Source: Marihabitans asiaticum
Lineage (GTDB): Bacteria > Actinomycetota > Actinomycetes > Actinomycetales > Dermatophilaceae
Reading direction: 5' to 3'
Length of the DNA: 64,000 bases
Assembly (NCBI RefSeq): GCF_007828725.1
Contig: NZ_VIUW01000005.1
Span: forward strand, 1 to 64,000
Positions within the stretch are counted from its first letter, which is position 1; the number at the start of each line of letters is the position of its first letter. A program made the translations under genes and the position numbers. Below are positions 55,838 to 63,548 of the stretch, piece by piece. Below the pieces are notes generated by a model. It saw only the letters and a program-made list of their open reading frames with translations. It did no database searches and was not told where the DNA came from.

Positions 55838-56221
55838 TCAGCTCCGCGCATCGATGACCCAGGCATGGCCCAGCCCAAGCAGCACCGCGTCGGAGGTGAG
55901 CAGCTGGGCACCCTCCACACGTGCCTGCGCCAGGAGCATCCGGTCGAAGGGGTCGTGTCGGGCCAGCTCGACGAACCTGGACAGCGCCTCGGCGTGGGCG
56001 ACGGTGAGCGGCAGCTCGGCAAGGCCGGCCCGCTCAGCGGCAACAGCGAGCGGCTCGGGGATGCTCAGACGCCCGAGCATCGTCTTGATCTCGACCTCGA
56101 TCACACTCACCGCCGAGATGTACGTCGGGCCCCTCACGACTCGCTCCCGCGCCTCGGGGCCCAGCCGCGAGTCCCCCGCGAGAAGCCACAGCAGCGCGTT
56201 GGTGTCGAGGATCAGGGGCAT
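55838..56221 (-). CDS. PIN-domain toxin (VapC-like)
   Basis: 127 residues. Acidic PIN residues in LILDTNALLWLLAGD, VIEVEIKTML, HDPFDRMLLAQA and LLTSDAVLL. It follows its Phd-type antitoxin with a 1-bp gap. Distinct from the PIN toxin at 55366 (different spacing and length), so the two modules were not produced by local duplication. Confidence 0.92.
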   Translation of the reverse strand: MPLILDTNALLWLLAGDSRLGPEARERVVRGPTYISAVSVIEVEIKTMLGRLSIPEPLAVAAERAGLAELPLTVAHAEALSRFVELARHDPFDRMLLAQARVEGAQLLTSDAVLLGLGHAWVIDARS

Positions 56222-56222
56222 C

Positions 56223-56462
56223 TCACGCACCGTGACCGTAGAAGAGCTCCTGGACCTGCGGGTCGAGCCCATCGCACACGCTCTCGTCCACGGCGTACCC
56301 CGTCCAGCCGTCGAGGCCGATGCGTACATCCGACCGCTCGTGGACAACGAGGTCGACGACGGGCTTGCCCGCCCGGGCGATCGTCACCTCCTCCCCCGCG
56401 AGCGTCGCCTCGATGAGCCGGGAGAGCTGCGACTTCGCCTCGTGGACGTTCACCTGGATCAT
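56223..56462 (-). CDS. Phd/YefM-family antitoxin
   Basis: 79 residues. IQVNVHEAKSQLSRLIEATL, GEEVTIARAGKPVVDLV are Phd/YefM DNA-binding features; the C-terminal half would wrap the PIN toxin. ATG with a minus-strand TAGGGT (56475-56470), 7 nt upstream (leaderless). A triple 10-bp repeat lies over the expected -35 region. Confidence 0.9.
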   Translation of the reverse strand: MIQVNVHEAKSQLSRLIEATLAGEEVTIARAGKPVVDLVVHERSDVRIGLDGWTGYAVDESVCDGLDPQVQELFYGHGA

Positions 56463-56484
56463 GTCCAGTACCCTAGCTCAGCAT

Positions 56485-56514
56485 GGCTAAGTCTGGCTAA
56501 GTCTGGCTAAGTCT
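56485..56514. repeat. Three tandem 10-bp repeats at the antitoxin promoter
   Basis: GGCTAAGTCT is repeated exactly three times (56485-56494, 56495-56504, 56505-56514). The array overlaps the last codons and stop of the DUF3253 gene and covers the expected -35 region of the Phd antitoxin promoter. The 10-bp period places each copy on the same helix face. Confidence 0.9.
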
Positions 56515-56979
56515 GGTGCGGGCGATCCGGATCGGGCCCCTGGCCTGTCTCGGGTCGGGCACCATCTCGCCCTTCTGCTGGACCTCGACCACCCCTTCGT
56601 CGTGCAACGCGGCGGCGACCTCGCGCGCGAGGCTCATGTGCTCACGCCAGTCCTCACCGCCCACCACCCGGGCCGCGTCGCTGGGGCAGATCGTCGTGCC
56701 GTCGCGGTGAGACAGCAGCGACCGGATCGTCGCGGCCAGGCGCGTACGACGGCCATCCTCGGTCGGTGACCACCACGGCTCGCCTCGCTCTCCGAGGGCA
56801 ACCTTGGCGTCCTGGACCCGTGGCCGCGCGGTCTTGGGGTCGGACTTCACGAGGCGGCGTGCGGCCATGAGCTCGGCGACAAGCTCGGCACGCAGAGACT
56901 CCGGGATCGCGGGGTCGCTCGCACGCCAGCGTCGCCCGTCGACGACGATGTACCGGCCATCGTCGGTGCGCTCCACCAC
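56497..56979 (-). CDS. DUF3253 domain protein
   Basis: 160 residues. The C-terminal half matches DUF3253: TIRSLLSHRDGTTICPSDAA, EDWREHMSLAREVAAALHDE and GVVEVQQKGEMVPDPRQARGPIR; the family resembles a small winged helix. Function unknown. GTG start at 56979, whose first codons abut a duplicated fragment of the neighbouring DinB-like gene. Confidence 0.85.
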   Translation of the reverse strand: MVERTDDGRYIVVDGRRWRASDPAIPESLRAELVAELMAARRLVKSDPKTARPRVQDAKVALGERGEPWWSPTEDGRRTRLAATIRSLLSHRDGTTICPSDAARVVGGEDWREHMSLAREVAAALHDEGVVEVQQKGEMVPDPRQARGPIRIARTRLSQT

Positions 56980-57144
56980 CGGCTACACCCCGTAGGTCCA
57001 GCCGTCGAGCAGCCCGCGCAGGTAGGCCGCCTGACCGAGGTACTGGGCGGCGTCATCGATCACCGGCTACACCCCGTAGGTCCAGCCGTCGAGCAGCCCG
57101 CGCAGGTAGGCCGCCTGACCGAGGTGCTGGGCGGCGTCGTCGAT
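56977..57144. repeat. 84-bp tandem duplication of the DinB-like gene 3' end
   Basis: Copy 1 (56977-57060) and copy 2 (57061-57144) begin CACCGGCTACACCCCGTAGG and differ at only two positions by eye. The unit is 28 codons long. Copy 2 is the real 3' end of the DinB-like gene; copy 1 is a spare fragment including a second TAG (56985-56983), in which a putative metal-ligand His codon has become Tyr (GTG to GTA on the plus strand). Confidence 0.9.
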
Positions 57145-57612
57145 CGCGCTGATCAGCCGCACCCCGCGGGTCACCGGCGGGTCCCACGACTCGTCGATCA
57201 CCTCGCCGAGATCCTCGGGGCTCCACTGCTGCACCGCAGTCACGACCGCCGCCACGACCGACCTGACATACGCAAGCAGCTCATCGGCTGAGCTCACCCG
57301 CAGCGCGGCGATCTCCTCGGGTCCGTCACCCAGCCCGAAGGCAGCCGGTCCCGACTGGTCGCGGCGCACGCCGAGACGCTCGCTCCACCCCTCCCCCTCC
57401 CAGACCGACGTGCGACCAGCGAGGTCGGCCACCTGCGCGTCCAGCTGCGCGGCGGCGTGCCACACCAGCCAGGCAACCGAGCCCAGGTCCTGGCGTACCT
57501 GGCGGTGCAGGGTCTGGTCGTCAATACCCTCCAGCACCGCTTCGGCGCTGTGCTCGGGGCGGCGCGCCGCATCAGTCAGGAGGACGCGCAGGACGTCGCT
57601 GGAAGCACTCAT
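57067..57612 (-). CDS. DinB-like/DUF664 (mycothiol-dependent S-transferase-like) protein
   Basis: 181 residues, four-helix DinB fold. Likely metal ligands are His in WLVWHAAAQLDAQVADLAG and His in DDAAQHLGQAAYLRGLLDG. The superfamily uses mycothiol or bacillithiol; mycothiol is made here (mshC present). Substrate unknown. ATG at 57612. Its last 28 codons are tandemly duplicated downstream. Confidence 0.85.
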   Translation of the reverse strand: MSASSDVLRVLLTDAARRPEHSAEAVLEGIDDQTLHRQVRQDLGSVAWLVWHAAAQLDAQVADLAGRTSVWEGEGWSERLGVRRDQSGPAAFGLGDGPEEIAALRVSSADELLAYVRSVVAAVVTAVQQWSPEDLGEVIDESWDPPVTRGVRLISAIDDAAQHLGQAAYLRGLLDGWTYGV

Positions 57613-57650
57613 GCCCACCAGTCTGCCTCCCCGTGGGCCACCATGGCGGG

Positions 57651-58214
57651 ATGGACGCCGTCGACCACGCCTTCGCCGCCGTGGCACGGGAGAACTACCT
57701 CCTCCCGGGCACCCGCCACGGCGACCGGGATGCCCCGATCGCCATCGGCCACGGCCAGACCAACTCTCAGCCCCGCACCGTCGCGTCGATGCTGCGACTG
57801 CTCGACGTCCGGCCCGGCCAGCACGTCCTCGACGTCGGCGCCGGGTCCGGTTGGACCACGGCCCTGCTCGGGCACCTCGTGGGGCCCGCCGGTCGGGTGC
57901 GCGGGGTCGAGCTCCTCCCCCAGCTCGTGTCCTTCGGCCAGGAGAACCTCTCCCGGACCGACCGCCCCTGGGCCGACATCGTCCAGGCGGATCCCGACGT
58001 CCTCGGGCTGCCCCAGCACTCCCCCTTCGAGCGGATCCTCGTCTCGGCGGAGGCGCGACGCCTCCCGGCGCCCCTCGTCGACCAGCTGGCGCCCGGCGGG
58101 CGGATGGTCATCCCCGTCGACGGAGCGATGACCTTGGTCGAGAACGACGGTGACCGTCCGCGAGTCTCGACCCACGGTCGTTACCGGTTCGTCCCCCTCG
58201 TCACGACCGACTAG
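57651..58214 (+). CDS. Protein-L-isoaspartate O-methyltransferase-like protein
   Basis: 187 residues. ENYLLPGTRHGDRDAPIAIG, GQTNSQPRTVASMLRLL and the SAM motif VLDVGAGSGWTTALLG match the PCMT family; PAPLVDQLAPGGRMVIPV is the usual C-terminal strand. Repairs isoaspartyl residues or methylates another substrate. Convergent overlap of 14 bp with the DUF1697 gene. Confidence 0.88.
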   Translation: MDAVDHAFAAVARENYLLPGTRHGDRDAPIAIGHGQTNSQPRTVASMLRLLDVRPGQHVLDVGAGSGWTTALLGHLVGPAGRVRGVELLPQLVSFGQENLSRTDRPWADIVQADPDVLGLPQHSPFERILVSAEARRLPAPLVDQLAPGGRMVIPVDGAMTLVENDGDRPRVSTHGRYRFVPLVTTD

Positions 58215-58740
58215 CCCACTTCTGGGCCATCGTCTCGACCACCTGAGCGCTCCGGGCAGTGGCGAGGCCAAGGTGCTTCTCCACCGCTGCGTTGCCCAGC
58301 CTGGACTCGCGCACGGTCTCGCCGAGCAGGAGGTGGACCACCTGACCCCTGACCACCGCCCTCTCCCCCGGCGCCTCGATCGCGTCGAGCAGCTCCTGAG
58401 CATCGGGCGGAGCCGGGTCGCGCAGGAAGGACACGAGGTGCTGGCCGACGTGCCCGGCGCCGATCTCCTCGGCGTCCGCGGCCACCTGGGCCAGATCGTC
58501 GGCCCGGAGCACGACGACCGGGACCTCGAACCCGCGGTCGGCCTCGAAGGCCCGCTCCAGACGGGTCGCGAGCCCCTGCGGGTCGTCCACGTCGGTGGTG
58601 AAGCAGACGTTGCCGGTCGCGAGGTGGGTGGACACCTCGGTCCCTCCGAGCCCCTCGACGACCCGGATGACCTCGGCCATCGGGAAACGGCGCTTGGCCC
58701 CGAGATTGATGGCGCGCAGCAGCGCGACGACGCGGGTCAT
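58201..58740 (-). CDS. DUF1697 family protein
   Basis: 179 residues beginning TRVVALLRAINLGAKRRFPM, with THLATGNVCFTTDVDDP and a C-terminal ARSAQVVETMAQ, the full DUF1697 pattern. Function unknown. The DUF4190 gene lies 3 bp upstream on the same strand. Confidence 0.92.
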   Translation of the reverse strand: MTRVVALLRAINLGAKRRFPMAEVIRVVEGLGGTEVSTHLATGNVCFTTDVDDPQGLATRLERAFEADRGFEVPVVVLRADDLAQVAADAEEIGAGHVGQHLVSFLRDPAPPDAQELLDAIEAPGERAVVRGQVVHLLLGETVRESRLGNAAVEKHLGLATARSAQVVETMAQKWASRS

Positions 58741-58743
58741 GGC

Positions 58744-59076
58744 TCACATGCTCCCAGCGAGGGAGATGAGCATCCCCGCCCAGACGATGAACATGGCCCC
58801 GAAGGCGACGAAGAGGAAGGCCAGCAGCGCGGTTCCCACGATGCCGAGGACGTAGCCGATGAAGACGTGTTCGCGCCGGGAGTAGGCACCGGGGTTGGCA
58901 TCGATCTCACGCAGCGCCTGCCGCCCCAGGTACCAGGCGACGGGGGCGACGACCGGGAGCCCGACGACCCCAAGGATGCCCAGGACGAGCACCACCGTCG
59001 CCTGCGGGTGCTCCGGCGGCAGAGCGAAGGGGGGTGGCGCCACCGGCTGCTGCGGCGGCCGTGAGCTGTCGTCCAT
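58744..59076 (-). CDS. DUF4190 family membrane protein
   Basis: 110 residues. Pro-rich N-terminus (SSRPPQQPVAPPPFALPP), then two transmembrane helices with the DUF4190 strings VLVLGILGVVGLPVVAPVAW, YLGRQALREIDANPGAYS and GYVLGIVGTALL. Small inner-membrane protein of unknown role. Start supported by a minus-strand TACCCT (59089-59084), 7 nt upstream, which lies in a 17-bp repeat array. Confidence 0.88.
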   Translation of the reverse strand: MDDSSRPPQQPVAPPPFALPPEHPQATVVLVLGILGVVGLPVVAPVAWYLGRQALREIDANPGAYSRREHVFIGYVLGIVGTALLAFLFVAFGAMFIVWAGMLISLAGSM

Positions 59077-59084
59077 GTCCGCAA

Positions 59085-59133
59085 GGGTAGTGAGTCAGCA
59101 CGGGTAGTGAGTCAGCACGGGTAGTGAGTCAGC
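59085..59133. repeat. Three 17-bp tandem repeats
   Basis: GGGTAGTGAGTCAGCAC occurs at 59085-59101 and 59102-59118, then as a 15-base partial copy at 59119-59133. The array holds the stop of the FAD oxidoreductase gene and the -10 box of the DUF4190 gene (both minus strand). Likely a small VNTR. Confidence 0.9.
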
Positions 59134-60169
59134 TCGAGGCGATCGAGCGCACCACAGATCCGAAGACCCCGGGCAGCAGGCCAGCAGCCGGGACGAGCGC
59201 AGCCCGCGGCACGCGCAGCCGTGTGGCGCCGACCAGACCGAGGGTCAGCGCCGTGTGCCGGCGCGTGAGCACCCGCCAGCGCCGGTCGTACCCTGCCGCG
59301 TCTCCGACGGACACCGACTCGACGGCCGCTGCCGCCTGCGCTACCCCGAGCATCACCCCTTCGCCGGTGAGAGCGTCGACGTACCCACCCGCGTCTCCCA
59401 CGAGAAGGACGCGGCCGGCGACCCGCCGGCTGGCGCTGCGGCGCAGCGGTCCTGCTCCGAGGTCGCGACCCTCGACCTTCGCCCCAGCCAGCCGCGCGCG
59501 CAGGGTGGGAAAGGACTCCAGGTGGGCGTCCACCGACCGGCGGGCGCTGCTGAGCACCGCGACCCCGACGAGCCGCTCCCCCACCGGCGTCACGTACGCC
59601 TCCGCGTCGCGACCCCAGTGCACCTCGACATGGTCGGTCCACGGCTGCACCGCGTGATGCCGTCGCAGCCCATAGCGGGCCGGCGCGCCGACGGGGCGAT
59701 CCAGTCCGAGCCCCCGCCGGGTGGCGGAGTGCAGCCCGTCGGCGGCGAGCACGTACCGGCTACGCAGCGCCCCTCGGGTGCTCAGCGGGGTGGTCGCCCC
59801 CTCGTCGTCCTGTGCGGGCAGTCCGGCGCGGGCAGCCACCACCTCGATCCCCGCCTCCGCGACCGTGTCGAGGAGCGTGCGATGCAGCGTGGTGCGGCGC
59901 ACGCCGCGGCCGGTCCCCGCCGGCCCGAAACCAGCCGAGACCGATCGGTCGCCCGCCACATAGCGGACACCGGTGAGCGCATGACCGGCAGGATCGACGC
60001 CCAGCTCCCGCAGCGCCCGCAGCCCCCCGGGCATGATTCCCTCTCCGCATGCCTTGTCCAGCACACCTGAGCGTTGCTCGACGACGACGCAGCGCAGACC
60101 GAGCCGGTGGGCATGCAGGGCGGCGGCAAGCCCCACCGGGCCACCGCCGATCACCACGATGTCGAGCAT
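59129..60169 (-). CDS. FAD-dependent oxidoreductase (geranylgeranyl-reductase/hydroxylase family)
   Basis: 346 residues. FAD-binding DIVVIGGGPVGLAAALHAHR, CGEGIMPGGLRALRELG, and the second FAD motif RVLLVGDAGGYVDALTGEG. This family covers flavin hydroxylases and prenyl reductases. It diverges from the UbiA/PKS operon with 62 bp between starts, so it is probably the tailoring enzyme (aromatic hydroxylation, like SrsC, or reduction of the prenyl chain). Confidence 0.88.
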   Translation of the reverse strand: MLDIVVIGGGPVGLAAALHAHRLGLRCVVVEQRSGVLDKACGEGIMPGGLRALRELGVDPAGHALTGVRYVAGDRSVSAGFGPAGTGRGVRRTTLHRTLLDTVAEAGIEVVAARAGLPAQDDEGATTPLSTRGALRSRYVLAADGLHSATRRGLGLDRPVGAPARYGLRRHHAVQPWTDHVEVHWGRDAEAYVTPVGERLVGVAVLSSARRSVDAHLESFPTLRARLAGAKVEGRDLGAGPLRRSASRRVAGRVLLVGDAGGYVDALTGEGVMLGVAQAAAAVESVSVGDAAGYDRRWRVLTRRHTALTLGLVGATRLRVPRAALVPAAGLLPGVFGSVVRSIASS

Positions 60170-60231
60170 CACTCCATAATGGCGGGTCGCGCGTCCGGTT
60201 GCTGGGAGCCGCGCCCGGTTAGAGTGTCCCG

Positions 60232-61077
60232 GTGCCTCACCCTCCCGCCCACCTGCTGCGGACGGGACACGCACTGCTGATGGCCACCCACCCGGGGCCT
60301 GCTGCTGCGGTGACCGCTCTCGCCGCAGGTCTGTGCCGCTCGGCCCACCTCCCCCGCGCCCGAGCGGTGGCGGTGGTCGGCGCCGTCGGGTCGGGCCAGC
60401 TGCTCATCGGCTGGAGCAACGACCTCATCGACGTGCGTCGCGATCGCCTCACCGATCGGCTGGACAAGCCCGTCGCTCGCGGCGAGGTGTCCCCTCGAGC
60501 CGTGGCGCGGGCCGCAGCGGGCGCGTGTGCGCTCAACCTCGTGGCGTCCCGCGCCCTCGGCGGGCGGGCCGCGCTCACCCAGCTCGCCACGGTGGCCAGC
60601 GGGTTGGCCCACAACCTCGGGGTCAAGGGGACGTGGGCATCGCCGGCCCCGTATGCGATCGCCTTCGGGTTGCTGCCGTCGGTCGTCACCCTCGCGCTCC
60701 CCCAGCCGGCCCTCGCGCCTCGGGCGACGACCGTCGGGGCCGCACTGCTCGGGGTCGGCGCTCATCTCGTCAACGCGCTGCCCGACCTCGAGGACGATCG
60801 CGCGACGGGGGTGCCCGGGCTCCCTCACCGGTTGGGCGAAGGGGTGAGCCGTCTCCTCGTCGGGTCGACCCTCGCCGCCTCGTCTTTCGTGCTCGCACTC
60901 GACCGGCGGCCTCTCGGGAGGGCCGAGCGGACGGTGCTCGCGGCCTCGCTGGCGCTCGCCGGGGCCGCAGCCCGCGACCGAGGCCGCGGGCGCGGCGCGC
61001 TCGCGGCCGTCGTCGGCATCGCCGCCATCGACCTCGCCCTCCTGGGCGCCAGCCTGACCGAGGAGACCGACGCGTGA
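60232..61077 (+). CDS. UbiA family prenyltransferase
   Basis: 281 residues, about eight transmembrane helices. Both Asp-rich motifs are present: N63-D64xxD67xxxD71 (WSNDLIDVRRDRLTDR) and D185xxxD189 (NALPDLEDDRATG). It attaches a prenyl chain to an aromatic or quinone-like acceptor at the membrane. GTG start with TAGAGT at 60220-60225, 6 nt upstream. The stop overlaps the PKS start (TGATG). Confidence 0.92.
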   Translation: MPHPPAHLLRTGHALLMATHPGPAAAVTALAAGLCRSAHLPRARAVAVVGAVGSGQLLIGWSNDLIDVRRDRLTDRLDKPVARGEVSPRAVARAAAGACALNLVASRALGGRAALTQLATVASGLAHNLGVKGTWASPAPYAIAFGLLPSVVTLALPQPALAPRATTVGAALLGVGAHLVNALPDLEDDRATGVPGLPHRLGEGVSRLLVGSTLAASSFVLALDRRPLGRAERTVLAASLALAGAAARDRGRGRGALAAVVGIAAIDLALLGASLTEETDA

Positions 61078-62186
61078 TGAGCCAGCCGGGCGCCACCAGC
61101 AGCCGGACCAGCACCCTGTGCACGGTCGGCACCGCCCTGCCCCCGCACCGCTACGAGCAGGCTGAGCTGAGCGAGATGTTCCTCGAGCTCATCGGCGACA
61201 CCGGTCTCAACCCCGAGGTGGTACGGCGGGTCCACGGGAACGCGGGGGTGAGCACGCGGCATCTCGCCCTGCCCGCCGAGCAGTACCTCGCCCTGAGGAC
61301 CTTCGGTGAGGCCAACGACGCCTTCATCGACGCGGCCGTCGATCTCGGCTCGAGAGCCCTGCTCGACGCGCTCGCCCAGGCCGGTCTGGCCCCGAAGGAC
61401 GTCGACCTCGTTGCCTCCGCGACGGTCACGGGCATCGCCGTCCCGTCGCTGGACGCTCGGATCGCCGCCCAGGTGGGGCTGCGCCAGGACGTGCGGCGGG
61501 TGCCGCTCGTCGGGCTCGGCTGCGTCGCCGGCGCCGCGGGGATCGCCAGGGTGCACGACTACCTGCTCGGGCATCCCGAGCACGTCGCCGTCCTCGTCGC
61601 GATCGAGCTGTGCAGCCTCACCGTCCAGCGCGACGACCCCTCGATGGCCAACGTCGTCGCGAGCGGGCTCTTCGGCGACGGTGCCGCGGCCGTCGTGCTC
61701 ACGGGGGCGCGGCACCCCGGAGCCGAAGGACGATCTGCTGAGGTGGTGGTCCGCGACTCGCGCAGCCGGATGTATGCCGGTACCGAGCGGGCGATGGGAT
61801 GGGACGTCGGGCACACCGGTCTGCGCATCGTCTTAGGGGCAGAGGTCCCCCGCCTCGTCGAGACCCACCTGCGCGATGACGTCGACGGGTTCCTCGCCGA
61901 GCACGGACTCACCCGTGACGACATCGGGTGGTGGGTCGCCCATCCCGGCGGGCCGAAGGTCCTCGAGGCCATGCAGGCCGCCCTGGAGGTCCCCCGGGCC
62001 GCTCTCGGCCTGACGTGGACCTCCCTGGACCGGATCGGCAACCTCTCGTCGGCGTCGGTGCTGCACGTCCTCGCCGACACTCTGCGCGAGCGCCCACCGG
62101 CCCCTGGCACCCACGGGATGCTGCTCGCCATGGGCCCCGGCTTCTGCCTCGAGATGGTGCTGCTGCACTCAGGGGACCCTCGATGA
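61077..62186 (+). CDS. Type III polyketide synthase
   Basis: 369 residues, chalcone-synthase fold. Catalytic triad by count: Cys149 (LVGLGCVAGAAG), His289 (WWVAHPGGPKVLE) and Asn322 (RIGNLSSASVLHVL). The bacterial-type sequence fits alkylresorcinol/alkylpyrone synthases that extend long acyl starters with malonyl-CoA. Overlaps UbiA by 1 nt and the methyltransferase by 4 nt, so one operon. Confidence 0.94.
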   Translation: MSQPGATSSRTSTLCTVGTALPPHRYEQAELSEMFLELIGDTGLNPEVVRRVHGNAGVSTRHLALPAEQYLALRTFGEANDAFIDAAVDLGSRALLDALAQAGLAPKDVDLVASATVTGIAVPSLDARIAAQVGLRQDVRRVPLVGLGCVAGAAGIARVHDYLLGHPEHVAVLVAIELCSLTVQRDDPSMANVVASGLFGDGAAAVVLTGARHPGAEGRSAEVVVRDSRSRMYAGTERAMGWDVGHTGLRIVLGAEVPRLVETHLRDDVDGFLAEHGLTRDDIGWWVAHPGGPKVLEAMQAALEVPRAALGLTWTSLDRIGNLSSASVLHVLADTLRERPPAPGTHGMLLAMGPGFCLEMVLLHSGDPR

Positions 62187-62713
62187 GGTCACGCACCGCG
62201 TATCGCGCGCTGATCGCCGCCGTGGGCGTGGAGCGTCTTGCCGAGCTCGCCGTCGACAGGCGCAACCGTCGGTGGGCGATGGCGCAGGGCGGGGTCGAGT
62301 CCGGCCGGGGCCACTACCCGGTCATGGTCGGGCTGCACACCGCCCTCCTGGTCGGGTCCGTCGTCGAGGTCGACCGGTGCCAACGCACCTTCACCCCCGC
62401 CGTCGGGTGGCCCGCGCTCGGAGGCGTGGTCGCAGCGCAGGTGCTGCGGTGGTGGTGCATCCACAGCCTCGGGAGGCAGTGGAGCACCCGGGTCGTCGTC
62501 ATCCCGGGCGCGACCCGCGTGGAGGCGGGGCCCTACCGTTGGCTGGCCCATCCGAACTACGCCGCGGTTGTCACCGAGGGCCTGGCGCTGCCGCTCGTCC
62601 ATGGCGCCCGGGTGACCGCGGCCGGCTTCACCGCGGCCAACGCGATCCTGCTGCGTCATCGCATCACCGTCGAGGACGCCGCGCTGCGCTCGCTCCTCCC
62701 CCCGGCTCCGTGA
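62183..62713 (+). CDS. Isoprenylcysteine carboxyl methyltransferase (ICMT)-like protein
   Basis: 176 residues with membrane helices and the ICMT SAM-binding end: WSTRVVVIPGATRVEAGPYR and WLAHPNYAAVVTEGLALPL. ICMT-like enzymes in type III PKS operons O-methylate the resorcinol/quinone product (SrsB in Streptomyces griseus). ATG overlaps the PKS stop; its own stop overlaps the hydrolase start (GTGA). Confidence 0.9.
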   Translation: MRSRTAYRALIAAVGVERLAELAVDRRNRRWAMAQGGVESGRGHYPVMVGLHTALLVGSVVEVDRCQRTFTPAVGWPALGGVVAAQVLRWWCIHSLGRQWSTRVVVIPGATRVEAGPYRWLAHPNYAAVVTEGLALPLVHGARVTAAGFTAANAILLRHRITVEDAALRSLLPPAP

Positions 62714-63492
62714 CCCTTCCTCGGCTCCGGCCGACCCCCCGCCGAGATGCCCGGCTCGTGCATCGTCGTGCGCGGATCGACGGGGTGGCGACCGCGTGGG
62801 TCGAGGCTTCCCCCGCGAAGGACGAAGGGGGCGCCCCCTTCGTCCTCGTCCCTGGGCTGTCGATGTCGTGGCACGCCTACCGCTGGCTCATCCCTCACCT
62901 CGCCGATACCCGATCGCTCCTCGTCGTCGACCCACCGGGTGCGGGACGCAGCCGCCGGCTGCCCGGCGACATGGGGGTCGAGGCGCAGGCCGCGCACCTC
63001 AGCCGCTGGCTCGATGTCGCGGGGGTCGACGACGCGGACCTGGCCGGTCACTCCCTCGGCGCCCTCACCGCCGCCCGGCTGGCCGCGTTGCGCCCCGGGC
63101 TCGCGCGCTCGGTCACGCTGATCTCTCCCTCGCCCGACCCCCGGCTCCCCCGGCTGCGTGACCACATCGGCGCTCTTGTCCGCGGCGTCCCCGACGAGGC
63201 GCCACGGGTCCTCGCCCAGGCGGCCGGCGACTATCTGCGTTCCTCCCCGCTGGCAGTCGCCGCTTTCCGCGCCGATATCGGACGCGGACCCGGCTCGGTG
63301 GCTCAGGGGGTGAGCGCCCCGGTCACCGTCGTGCGCGGCTCCGCCGACGAGGTCTCGAGCCAGGAGTGGTGCGCGGCCATCGCGACCGCAGCTGGCGGCC
63401 GACTCGCCGTCGTGCCCGACGGCGGCCACGGACTCCCCCAGCAGCACCCGCAGGCCGTGGCAGCGATCCTCGACCAGGCCGCGCTACGGTGA
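62710..63492 (+). CDS. Alpha/beta hydrolase
   Basis: 260 residues. Oxyanion region [27 protein letters not shown], nucleophile elbow [13 protein letters not shown], acid in RGSADEVSS and His in [13 protein letters not shown]. Last gene of the PKS operon; might release or trim the polyketide, but the class is too broad to say. A 24-bp perfect palindrome of the genome-abundant word lies at 62821-62844. Confidence 0.9.
   Translation: MTLPRLRPTPRRDARLVHRRARIDGVATAWVEASPAKDEGGAPFVLVPGLSMSWHAYRWLIPHLADTRSLLVVDPPGAGRSRRLPGDMGVEAQAAHLSRWLDVAGVDDADLAGHSLGALTAARLAALRPGLARSVTLISPSPDPRLPRLRDHIGALVRGVPDEAPRVLAQAAGDYLRSSPLAVAAFRADIGRGPGSVAQGVSAPVTVVRGSADEVSSQEWCAAIATAAGGRLAVVPDGGHGLPQQHPQAVAAILDQAALR
62821..62844. 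repeat. 24-bp perfect palindrome built from the CCCCTTCG word
   Basis: Left half GACGAAGGGGGC and right half GCCCCCTTCGTC are exact reverse complements with no spacer, inside the hydrolase coding sequence (residues KDEGGAPFV). Confidence 0.9.
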
Positions 63493-63548
63493 CCGGGGTC
63501 TCATCATCCGGACCCCCCTTCGCCGACACCCAAGGAGCCCTCCCGCCG

